A DNA stretch of 52,240 nt. It comes from Burkholderiaceae bacterium. Its GTDB lineage: Bacteria; Pseudomonadota; Gammaproteobacteria; Burkholderiales; Burkholderiaceae_C. Location of the stretch: the NCBI GenBank assembly GCA_022702125.1, contig JAKOND010000189.1, positions 1 to 52,240 on the forward strand, written 5' to 3'. Under the pieces are notes generated by a model. That model did not search any database, was not told the origin of the DNA, and saw only the letters and a list, made by a program, of their open reading frames with translations. Shown here one piece after another: positions 1 to 6,541 of the stretch; positions within the stretch are counted from its first letter, which is position 1, and the number at the start of each line of letters is the position of its first letter. The position numbers and the translations under genes are program-made.

Positions 1-74
1 AGCGCCTTGCGAACCACACGGCAAGCGTGCAGCAACCGGTCCGGCACATTGAAGTGGAATGCGATCTCTGTCAC
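1..74 (-). CDS. holC: DNA polymerase III chi subunit, N-terminal fragment (cut by window edge)
   Basis: The last 74 bases read on the minus strand from a GTG at 74 give V-TEIAFHFNVPDRLLHACRV and run off the window edge. This opening (TE-x-x-FHFNVPD-x-L) is the usual start of HolC, the chi subunit that links the replicative clamp loader to SSB. The position directly downstream of pepA on the same strand, with 28 bases between the genes, is the common pepA-holC arrangement in betaproteobacteria. Only about 24 residues are visible, so the identification rests on this short match and on context. Confidence 0.75.
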   Translation of the reverse strand, partial: MTEIAFHFNVPDRLLHACRVVRKA

Positions 75-102
75 GGCTTCAGAAAGGCGGCATGGAAGCG
101 CA

Positions 103-1635
103 TCATCGCTTGACGGGTTTGGCCAACTTCTTCTTGGCAGGTGTCGTTCGGACCGGTTTCGAATCCGGAACGGCTGCTTCCCGGGAATCGACCACGGACT
201 GGAGGTATTCCACCAGCAACCCGACCGGCCGACCGGTCGAGCCCTTCGCCGTGCCGCCCTTCCATGCCACACCGGCGATATCCAGGTGCGCCCACGGGAA
301 CTTGTCCGTGAAACGCTGCAGGAACTTCGCCGCGGTGATGGCCCCGCCCATGCGTCCGCCGATATTGGCGACGTCGGCGAAATTGGTCTTCAGACCTTCG
401 GCATATTCGTCGTCCAAAGGCATGCGCCAGCATGGATCGAGTGCTCTCTCCCCTGCCCCCGACAAGGCCTGCGCAAGCGCATCGTCGGCCGAGAACAAGC
501 CCGCACGCACCGCGCCCAGGGCCACCACGCAGGCACCGGTCAAGGTGGCGATATCGATCACCGCACGCGGTCCGAAACGTTCTGCGTAGGTCAACGCATC
601 GCACAGGACCAGACGCCCTTCGGCGTCGGTGTTGAGTATCTCGATGGTCTGGCCGCTCATGCTGGTCACCACATCGCCGGGCTTGACCGCACGCCCGTTG
701 ATCATGTTCTCGCAAGCGGGGATCAGGCCGACGACGTTGATGGCGGGCTGGATATCCGCCAGTGCGCGGAAAGTGCCCAGCACGCTAGCAGCGCCGCACA
801 TGTCGAACTTCATCTCGTCCATCTCGGCGGCCGGCTTGATGGAGATGCCGCCCATGTCGAAAGTGATGCCCTTGCCGACCAGCACCGTCGGTGCCGCGCT
901 CTTGGCACCCCCGTTGTAGCGCAGCACGATGAAGCGCAGCTCCTGCTCGGAACCTTGCGCCACACCGAGGAACGCACCCATGCCCAGCTTGGCCACCTCC
1001 CGCGGCCCCAGCACCTCGACCTGGATGCGGCTGCGCGTTCCAGCCAGGCTCTGGGCCGCCTCGGCCAGCAACGTCGGCGTGGCATGGTTGGCGGGACGGT
1101 TGCCCCATTCCTTGGCGAACTCGATTCCGGCGACGGTGCCTACGGCCCGGTCGAAGGCCTGGCGCACCGGTGCATCTTCCGCATCGGGCACTGCGATGGC
1201 AACCTGCGAGAGCACACGCGGCTCGGCGCTGGGCTTGGTGACGCTGTAGACATAGCTGGCATCGGCGGCAGCTGCGACCGCGGCACGCACCGCGAGGGGC
1301 ATGTCGATGCCTCCGTGCAGCAGCACCGACAGGCGGGCCGGGGATGCGGACTTCAGCGTGCCCCAGGCGGAGGTCAGCGCCTGGCGCACCTTGCGCGCAT
1401 CGCCGTCGCCGGCATCGGCCAGCACCAGATGGCGGACCGAGAAACCTTCGGGCTTGTAGAAAGCGAGCGTCTTGCCCGGCTTGGCGGGAAGATCGCCACT
1501 GTCGCGCGCATCGGCCACCAGGCGCGCCAACGCATCGTTGCCGGGAATCCCGTCGGCGGTGAGCAGAACCACCAGCGCGTCGCTATCGTGTGAGGCTGCG
1601 GCCGATGCCGCCAGAGTCTCGAGTCGGAAGTTCAT
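103..1635 (-). CDS. pepA: Leucyl aminopeptidase (M17 family)
   Basis: Cytosolic M17 aminopeptidase of 510 residues that removes N-terminal amino acids from peptides using two divalent metal ions. The family signature NTDAEGRL sits near residues 335-342, and the metal/substrate lysine region KGITFDMGGISIKP lies about 75 residues before it. The N-terminal third is the variable domain typical of the family, and total length is close to the usual 480-510. The reading frame is open a further 25 codons upstream, but the ATG at 1635 is chosen because the protein then begins MNFRLETLA and is preceded by AAGGGGATT, a good ribosome binding site. In E. coli PepA is also a DNA-binding protein; nothing here tests that. 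holC follows 28 bases downstream. Its start codon is only 23 bases from that of the divergent lptF. Confidence 0.96.
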   Translation of the reverse strand: MNFRLETLAASAAASHDSDALVVLLTADGIPGNDALARLVADARDSGDLPAKPGKTLAFYKPEGFSVRHLVLADAGDGDARKVRQALTSAWGTLKSASPARLSVLLHGGIDMPLAVRAAVAAAADASYVYSVTKPSAEPRVLSQVAIAVPDAEDAPVRQAFDRAVGTVAGIEFAKEWGNRPANHATPTLLAEAAQSLAGTRSRIQVEVLGPREVAKLGMGAFLGVAQGSEQELRFIVLRYNGGAKSAAPTVLVGKGITFDMGGISIKPAAEMDEMKFDMCGAASVLGTFRALADIQPAINVVGLIPACENMINGRAVKPGDVVTSMSGQTIEILNTDAEGRLVLCDALTYAERFGPRAVIDIATLTGACVVALGAVRAGLFSADDALAQALSGAGERALDPCWRMPLDDEYAEGLKTNFADVANIGGRMGGAITAAKFLQRFTDKFPWAHLDIAGVAWKGGTAKGSTGRPVGLLVEYLQSVVDSREAAVPDSKPVRTTPAKKKLAKPVKR

Positions 1636-1658
1636 AATCCCCTTTTGAGTCGAAACCG

Positions 1659-2780
1659 ATGTTATTCCATTCCTCGATACGCAAGGAGCTCGGCCGAAGC
1701 TTCGGCGCAACCTTGGTGGTCCTGGCCACGGTGGTGGTCACCATCCTGCTGATCCGGGTGCTGGGCCAGGCCTCGCGCGGCAACGTCAATCCGTCGGACG
1801 TGCTGCTGGTGATGGGCTACACCGTGCTGGGCCAGCTGCCGATCATCCTGGCCCTCAGCCTCTTCATCGCCATCGTCGGGACCCTCTCGCGCATGTTCCG
1901 CGACAGCGAGATGGCGATCTGGTTCGCCGCGGGCCGCGGTCTCGGCGCTTTCCTGCCCCCGCTGCTGCGCTTCGCCTGGCCGGTTCTCTCGGTGATCGCC
2001 GTGCTATCGCTGGTCGCGTGGCCTTGGTCCAATGTGCAGATCCAGGAACTTCGCAACCAGTACGAGCGCCGCGGCGATATCGACCGGGTTGCGCCGGGCC
2101 AGTTCCAGGAGTCCGCCAATGGCAACCGGGTGTTCTTCATCGATCGTGACAGCCCCGACGCCCAGACGGCCAGCAGCGTCTTCATCGCCACCTTCGATCC
2201 CGGCCGGGAAACGGTGACCTCGGCGCGCAATGCCCGTCTGGAGACCATCCGGGGCGATCGCTTCGTGGTGCTGTCGAACGGTCAGCGACTCGAGAACACC
2301 GCCACCCAGCCGGCCGCCAAGCTCAGCGAGTTCCGCGAATACGGCGGCAGGATCGGTACCGCCGCCGCGGTCCTGGACGATGTCAATGCCGTTCCGCGCA
2401 AGGCGGTTGCCACGGCGGACCTTCTGGCCGACCCGACGCTGCCCAACCGCGCCGAGCTGGCCTGGCGCATCGGACTGGCGGTCGCAGGCCTCAATTTCGT
2501 GCTGCTGGGCCTGGCGATCTCCAACGTCAATCCGCGTGCCGGGCGCAGCGGCAGCATGCTGATTGCCCTGTTCGCCTTCGTGCTGTACTTCAATTTCCTG
2601 AACCTCGGCCAGAACTGGGTGCAGTCCGGCCGGGTATCGTTCGTGGGCTTCCTCATCCTGCTGCACGGGGGCGTGGCCCTGCTGGCCCTCACCCTGCTGG
2701 TCAAACGGCACAACCAGTGGTCGTGGCGGCCGCGGCGCCGTGCTGTGGCTGCGCCCGTGGCCGCAGGAGATTCGGCATGA
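1659..2780 (+). CDS. lptF: LPS export ABC transporter permease LptF
   Basis: Inner-membrane permease of the Lpt machine, which with LptG and the ATPase LptB pulls lipopolysaccharide out of the inner membrane and passes it to LptC-LptA. The 373 residues show the YjgP/YjgQ family layout: two to three N-terminal transmembrane helices (about 15-40, 50-80 and 100-125), a periplasmic beta-jellyroll segment (about 130-260) and three C-terminal helices (about 270-350). The start MLFHSSIRKELGRSFGAT is the standard one for Burkholderiales LptF, which supports the ATG at 1659. It overlaps lptG by the four bases ATGA at 2777-2780, so the two are translationally coupled. lptB is not in this window, as is usual. 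Confidence 0.96.
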   Translation: MLFHSSIRKELGRSFGATLVVLATVVVTILLIRVLGQASRGNVNPSDVLLVMGYTVLGQLPIILALSLFIAIVGTLSRMFRDSEMAIWFAAGRGLGAFLPPLLRFAWPVLSVIAVLSLVAWPWSNVQIQELRNQYERRGDIDRVAPGQFQESANGNRVFFIDRDSPDAQTASSVFIATFDPGRETVTSARNARLETIRGDRFVVLSNGQRLENTATQPAAKLSEFREYGGRIGTAAAVLDDVNAVPRKAVATADLLADPTLPNRAELAWRIGLAVAGLNFVLLGLAISNVNPRAGRSGSMLIALFAFVLYFNFLNLGQNWVQSGRVSFVGFLILLHGGVALLALTLLVKRHNQWSWRPRRRAVAAPVAAGDSA

Positions 2781-3892
2781 AGACGATCCGCCGCTTCCTG
2801 TACCGGGAAATCCTTGCCGCCGTGGCCTTCGTCGCCATCGGCTTCCTGGCACTGTTCTTCTTCTTCGATTTCGTGGACGAGCTGCGCTACATCGGCAAGT
2901 CGGGCGTCCTCGAATACAAGCTCATTCATGCGCTCGCTTTCGTCACCCTGTCGCTGCCCAACCATTTGTACGAGCTGCTGCCGATCGCGGTCCTGATCGG
3001 CACCATCTTCGTGATGGCACGCCTGGCGCAGAGTTCCGAGTTCACCATCATGCGTACCAGCGGCCTCGGCCCGTGGCGGGCCCTGCAGACACTTCTGATA
3101 CTGGGCCTCGGGTTCGTGGTGCTGACCTTCGCCGTGGGCGACTACATCGCGCCGGCCAGCGAGAAAGCAGCGCAGTTCATCAAGTCGCGCGCGCAGGGCC
3201 GGCTCAGCACCGGCCTGACCGGAGCCTGGCTGAAAGAGCAGCAGGACTACAGCAGCTTCGCCGTCAACGTCCGGGAACTCGACAATGCCGGCACGATGCA
3301 CCAGCTGCGCATTGTCGAGATGGACAACCGGGGGCACATCATCTCCACCACGCAGGCGGCACGGGCCCAGTTCGGCAACGACGACGCGTGGAATCTTTCG
3401 GAAGTGGTGCGCAGCGACTTCCCGACGACCTCGGACGCCGGCAAGGTCCCGCTGCGGGTGGATACCCGGCGACTGGAAACGCTGCGCTGGCCCACCCGGA
3501 TCACGGCGGAGATGGTCGCAGCCTCGTTGCTGCGGCCAGAACGCATGCGCGCGCTCGATCTGTTCCAGTACATCCGCCACCTCGACGCCAACGGACAGTC
3601 GGCCCAGCGGTACGAGATCGAGTTCTGGCGCAAGGTCTTCTATCCCCTGTCTTGCCTGGTGATGGTGGTGCTCGCCCTGCCCTTCGCCTATCTGCACTTC
3701 CGTTCGGGCGGCATCGCGACCTATGTTTTCGGCGGGGTGCTGGCAGGCATCAGCTTCTTCCTACTGAACAACGTCTTCGGCTACATCGGCAACCTGCAGA
3801 ACTGGCAACCCTGGCTTGCCGCGTCCGCGCCGGGCATCATCTACTCGCTCCTGTCGCTGGCGGCCTTCGGATGGCTGGTGTTGAGACGCTAG
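2777..3892 (+). CDS. lptG: LPS export ABC transporter permease LptG
   Basis: Second permease of the LptB2FG lipopolysaccharide exporter, 371 residues. It starts MKTIRRFLYREILAAVAFV, with a first transmembrane helix at about 12-35, further N-terminal helices near 55-120, a periplasmic jellyroll domain (about 130-265) and three C-terminal helices (about 280-370). The open frame extends 20 codons upstream, but that part overlaps lptF in another frame. The ATG at 2777 gives the classical ATGA overlap with the lptF stop and the family N-terminus. It is the last gene of its operon; a hairpin lies about 55 bases past the stop, before the convergent exbD. Confidence 0.96.
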   Translation: MKTIRRFLYREILAAVAFVAIGFLALFFFFDFVDELRYIGKSGVLEYKLIHALAFVTLSLPNHLYELLPIAVLIGTIFVMARLAQSSEFTIMRTSGLGPWRALQTLLILGLGFVVLTFAVGDYIAPASEKAAQFIKSRAQGRLSTGLTGAWLKEQQDYSSFAVNVRELDNAGTMHQLRIVEMDNRGHIISTTQAARAQFGNDDAWNLSEVVRSDFPTTSDAGKVPLRVDTRRLETLRWPTRITAEMVAASLLRPERMRALDLFQYIRHLDANGQSAQRYEIEFWRKVFYPLSCLVMVVLALPFAYLHFRSGGIATYVFGGVLAGISFFLLNNVFGYIGNLQNWQPWLAASAPGIIYSLLSLAAFGWLVLRR

Positions 3893-3946
3893 CCTCACGT
3901 CACGCTACCGGGGCGTGGCAACGGGACCGGTTCCAGGAAACATTGA

Positions 3947-3980
3947 AAAGCGGAAACACGCATGCGCGTATTTCCGCTTT
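3947..3980. terminator. Probable bidirectional rho-independent terminator between lptG and exbD
   Basis: AAAGCGGAAA (3947-3956) and TTTCCGCTTT (3971-3980) are perfect inverted repeats of 10 bases around a 14-base loop, in the gap between two convergent operons. The A-rich left edge and T-rich right edge could terminate transcription from either side, although the T tracts are short. Confidence 0.6.
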
Positions 3981-4034
3981 CTCCTGCAGCTCGTCGACCG
4001 GCAAGCCGCCCGCGCAATGCGAGCGACGCTCACT

Positions 4035-4448
4035 TTATTTCTTCTGAGGTTCGGTGACGAATCCGATCTTGCGCAGACCGGCTTGCTGCGCTGCCGACAT
4101 GGCCTGGGCCACCCGCTCGTATCGGGCATCCTTGTCGCCTCGGATGTGCAGTTCGGGCTGGGGCTCCTTGCGCGCTTCGGTCGTCAGACGGGGCACCAGG
4201 TCCTCGTCGCGGATGGCCGCGTCGTCCCAGAAATAGGTTCCGTCGGCCTTGACGCTCAGGCCGATGGCATCGGGCTTGGCGTCCTGCGGCTGGCTGGTGG
4301 CACGGGGCAGGTCGATGTTGACCGCGTGTTTCATGACCGGCACGGTGATGATGAAGATGATCAGAAGCACCAGCATGACGTCCACCAGGGGCGTCATGTT
4401 GATCTCGTTCATCACCTCGTCGGATTCGTCCTGGGTACCGAATGCCAT
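4035..4448 (-). CDS. exbD: Biopolymer transport protein ExbD (ExbD/TolR family)
   Basis: A 137-residue inner-membrane protein with one N-terminal transmembrane helix (about residues 20-42) and a periplasmic domain. The segment NEINMTPLVDVMLVLLIIF contains the conserved aspartate (D23) that carries protons in ExbD/TolR proteins. With ExbB it forms the proton-driven motor that energises TonB. It lies two bases after exbB and is the last gene of the bfd-tonB-exbB-exbD operon. The family also includes TolR, but the neighbouring tonB and bfd favour ExbD. A hairpin at 3947-3980 follows it. Confidence 0.93.
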   Translation of the reverse strand: MAFGTQDESDEVMNEINMTPLVDVMLVLLIIFIITVPVMKHAVNIDLPRATSQPQDAKPDAIGLSVKADGTYFWDDAAIRDEDLVPRLTTEARKEPQPELHIRGDKDARYERVAQAMSAAQQAGLRKIGFVTEPQKK

Positions 4449-4450
4449 GG

Positions 4451-5170
4451 TCAGCGTCCTTTCCGCAACGGATGGACCGTCGCCGGCGTGTTGTCGCTGC
4501 TCACGCGGGCGCCGGTCACGAAGTACGCGTGCAGGTCATGCGCGAAACTGTTGAGTTTCAGCAGCACCGACTTGTTGCCGCGCACCAGCGTGTTGTATCC
4601 CAGCACCGCGGGGATGGCCACGGCCAGGCCCAGCGCGGTCATGATCAGGGCCTCGCCGATCGGGCCGGCCACCTTGTCGATGGAGGACTGGCCGGACGTG
4701 CCGATGGCGACCAGGGCGTGGTAGATGCCCCAGACCGTGCCGAACAAGCCGATGAAGGGCGCGGTGGAGCCCACCGAGGCGAGGATCGCCAGGCCCGACT
4801 GGGCCCGCGCGGTGAATTCGTCGATCGTATTGCGCAGGGCGCGTGTGATCCAGTCGCTCACGTCCAGGCTGTCGTGGAGATGAGCCTTGGTGTTGCTGTG
4901 GTGGGCCGTGGCCTCGCGGCCTTCCAGCGCCAGTTCGCGGAAGGGGTTGGCGGCGCTTTCGCCCAGCTTGGCCAGCCCGGTGCCGAAATCCTCGCTGTGC
5001 CAGAAGTCCTCCGCGTTGCGGGCGAAGCGCTTGAACTTGATCACGTCGATGGCCTTGATGATGATCACCATCCACGAGGCGATCGACATGACGATCAAGA
5101 TGACCGCCACCACCTTGATGACCAGATCCCCCTGGGACCAGACGCTACCGATGCCGAATTGCGAATCCAT
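4451..5170 (-). CDS. exbB: Biopolymer transport protein ExbB (MotA/TolQ/ExbB family)
   Basis: Inner-membrane motor protein of 239 residues. It has an N-terminal helix (about 14-38), a cytoplasmic loop, and two further helices around 120-150 and 165-195; the segment GSTAPFIGLFGTVWGIYHAL is the MotA/TolQ/ExbB core. ExbB pentamers surround ExbD and use the proton gradient to work TonB. The C-terminus is a cytoplasmic tail ending near residue 239. The ATG at 5170 gives MDSQFGIGSVW. The gene sits 21 bases after tonB and two bases before exbD, so the three are co-transcribed. Confidence 0.94.
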   Translation of the reverse strand: MDSQFGIGSVWSQGDLVIKVVAVILIVMSIASWMVIIIKAIDVIKFKRFARNAEDFWHSEDFGTGLAKLGESAANPFRELALEGREATAHHSNTKAHLHDSLDVSDWITRALRNTIDEFTARAQSGLAILASVGSTAPFIGLFGTVWGIYHALVAIGTSGQSSIDKVAGPIGEALIMTALGLAVAIPAVLGYNTLVRGNKSVLLKLNSFAHDLHAYFVTGARVSSDNTPATVHPLRKGR

Positions 5171-5191
5171 ACTTACTCCACGTTCTAAAAA

Positions 5192-5908
5192 TCATTCAAG
5201 GACAAAATTCACAGGGACGTTGTACGTCATCGCTTCCGGCACGCCATTGCGTTTCCCAGGGACGAACTTCCAGCGCGACACGCTGTCGACCGCGGCCTTG
5301 TCCAGGCGCTCGAAACCGCTCGATCGATAGACCTGCACCTGCTGGGGCAGGCCGTCCACACTGATCAGCACCCGGACCATGACCGTGCCCTGCTCTCCCA
5401 GCCGTTTGCTCATCGAAGGATAGGCAGGCTTCGGGTTCTGGAGGTAATCCGCATTGCTCGAAGGCATTTCGATGCGAGGCGGCGCAGGCGGGGCAGGAGG
5501 TGCGGGAGGCGCGGGCGGAGGTGCTGGCGGAGCGGGTGGCGCCGGGGGCGCGGCATCCGGAGGCGTCAGGCTTCCCGTGGGCGCGTTGGGCGCAGGGGTG
5601 GGATCGGCGATGGCGGCGGGACGCGGCGCGGGCGCGGGCGCCTTGCGCTGGGGAGCCGGGGGGGCCGGAGTGGGTTTGGGCGGTGTCGGCGCGGGAGGCG
5701 GCGGGGGCGAGGGCGTGACCTGAGGGATGGGCGCGGTGATGATCTCGCTTTCGATCACCTGCACCGGCGTGATGATTTCCACCGGGTGTCGCATCGCCGT
5801 CGCCTGCATGGCCCAGAGGACGGCCGCGTGCATGGCGAGCACCCCTCCCGCGATCGCGACGTTACGGCCTGTCGGCGACAGCGGATCGGTTTTGGTGAGA
5901 ACGGTCAT
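5192..5908 (-). CDS. tonB: Energy transducer TonB
   Basis: A 238-residue TonB. A short cytoplasmic stretch precedes one transmembrane helix (about 16-34), then a proline-rich periplasmic spacer (about 45-145) dense in PP, PAP and KP runs, then the C-terminal TonB domain (about 150-238) with YPSMSKRLGEQGTVMVRV and the closing segment RWKFVPGKRNGVP. TonB spans the periplasm and pulls on the TonB boxes of outer-membrane receptors. The frame is open 17 codons further upstream, but the ATG at 5908 gives the compact N-terminus expected for the family. The longer form cannot be excluded. It is third in the bfd operon. The proline spacer is coded by short repeats (see the repeat entry). Confidence 0.93.
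   Translation of the reverse strand: MTVLTKTDPLSPTGRNVAIAGGVLAMHAAVLWAMQATAMRHPVEIITPVQVIESEIITAPIPQVTPSPPPPPAPTPPKPTPAPPAPQRKAPAPAPRPAAIADPTPAPNAPTGSLTPPDAAPPAPPAPPAPPPAPPAPPAPPAPPRIEMPSSNADYLQNPKPAYPSMSKRLGEQGTVMVRVLISVDGLPQQVQVYRSSGFERLDKAAVDSVSRWKFVPGKRNGVPEAMTYNVPVNFVLE
5473..5560 (-). repeat. Degenerate 9-base repeats coding the TonB proline spacer
   Basis: On the plus strand this stretch is a chain of GGnGGnGCn-type units, which on the coding strand read PPAPPAP repeats in the TonB periplasmic spacer. The units differ by single bases. Such tracts can change in copy number by slippage, altering the reach of TonB without a frameshift because the unit is a multiple of three. Confidence 0.6.
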
Positions 5909-5981
5909 AAGGCATGCCGCGTGCCGACGCGGAAGTCGGCACGCAGAGGAAACTCGCAAAAGCGGGAAAGGAGATCGAAGC

Positions 5982-6056
5982 CTACTTGCGGAAGATCCAC
6001 CAGGCCGATCCCACGATGAGGATCAGACTGGGGCCGACTGTGGTGAGGAATTCCAT
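5982..6056 (-). CDS. Putative 24-residue single-helix membrane peptide between bfd and tonB
   Basis: Not a recognised gene. An ATG at 6056 opens a 24-codon frame that reads MEFLTTVGPSLILIVGSAWW and ends with four more residues, I-F-R-K. It has a hydrophobic stretch of about 17 residues, a tryptophan pair near one end and a basic tail, which is what a small inner-membrane peptide with a cytoplasmic C-terminus would look like. An AGGAGT sits 8 bases before the ATG, a better ribosome site than many annotated genes have. The frame overlaps the last 34 bases of bfd in another frame, and tonB follows 73 bases on, so it would be made from the iron-regulated operon. It is too short for coding statistics. 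It may be a real small protein or a chance frame. Confidence 0.5.
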   Translation of the reverse strand: MEFLTTVGPSLILIVGSAWWIFRK

Positions 6057-6289
6057 GTCTTGCACTCCTGAAGAGAGCGAACAAGGTGGACTGCCTGGGC
6101 TTCGATGCGGATGGCGGCCACGGGATGCGACACGGCGCACTGGGCAACCACGTCGCGTGCGCAGTTCTCGCATTGACCGCACTGCGTGGCGACCCCGAGT
6201 TCGAACTGTATGTCATCGAAACTGAGCCCGGCCTTGGCATGCCGGATGATTTCCCGATCTGAAACCCGATGACATACGCACACGATCAT
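6023..6289 (-). CDS. bfd: Bacterioferritin-associated ferredoxin (2Fe-2S)
   Basis: An 88-residue BFD-like [2Fe-2S] protein. It starts MIVCVCHRVSDREIIRHAKAG and has the four-cysteine pattern C-x-C near residues 4-6 and C-x2-C in TQCGQCENC near residues 38-41. Bfd donates electrons to heme in bacterioferritin so that stored iron is released. The frame is open 55 codons upstream of 6289, but that extension is AT-rich and lies across the promoter, so the ATG before IVCVC is chosen. The last 20 or so residues (after AAIRIEAQAVH) are unlike the family and may be a dispensable tail; the 24-codon ORF starts inside it. First gene of the operon with tonB-exbB-exbD, with a promoter and Fur-type box just upstream. 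Confidence 0.93.
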   Translation of the reverse strand: MIVCVCHRVSDREIIRHAKAGLSFDDIQFELGVATQCGQCENCARDVVAQCAVSHPVAAIRIEAQAVHLVRSLQECKTWNSSPQSAPV

Positions 6290-6332
6290 GGCAAAAGCAG
6301 CACAAGCCGACTGGTGATGAAAGAATCGGCCC

Positions 6333-6361
6333 AGTATAAATGCGAATTCATCGCATTCCAA
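6333..6361 (-). promoter_or_regulatory. Promoter of the bfd-tonB-exbB-exbD operon with embedded Fur-type box
   Basis: On the minus strand TTGGAA (6361-6356) and TATACT (6338-6333) are separated by exactly 17 bases, a good sigma-70 pair. The plus-strand 19-mer AATGCGAATTCATCGCATT (6339-6357) is a near-perfect palindrome covering the spacer. It matches the common Fur box form AATGAGAATCATTCTCATT at 14 of 19 positions. A repressor bound here would block RNA polymerase directly, so iron repression through Fur is inferred. Confidence 0.75.
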
Positions 6362-6389
6362 ATTGCTTCTCCACACGAGTAGTGGTTTG

Positions 6390-6427
6390 ATCACCGATGT
6401 CCATTTGATATCTTCTATTTCGGTGAT
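6390..6427. promoter_or_regulatory. Inverted repeat in the AT-rich gap before the FimV-like gene
   Basis: ATCACCGA (6390-6397) and TCGGTGAT (6420-6427) are perfect inverted repeats with a 22-base spacer, inside a 252-base gap (6290-6541) that is clearly lower in GC than its surroundings. The related GGTGATGAA occurs at 6313-6321 and again at 6422-6430. It could be an operator for the FimV-like gene or for the divergent iron operon; no known motif was recognised. Confidence 0.3.
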
Positions 6428-6541
6428 GAAGCCGATCGGTTCCCTCCTATGCATTCAGGAATGTCCGTAAGCGATGGCAGGATGAATCTTGTGTATCAAC
6501 TTGTGTGAGAATCAGAAATCCTTGCACGGTCTGGACCTGTC

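Noticed and set aside
7-1593. Plus-strand open frame of 528 codons opposite pepA
   Set aside because: Shadow of pepA; His/Arg/Gln-rich with no recognisable domain.
5454-5723. Glycine-rich plus-strand frame opposite tonB (PE-PGRS-like look)
   Set aside because: It is the complement of the TonB proline spacer; the Gly/Ala repeats are simply the reverse of PPAPPAP codons.
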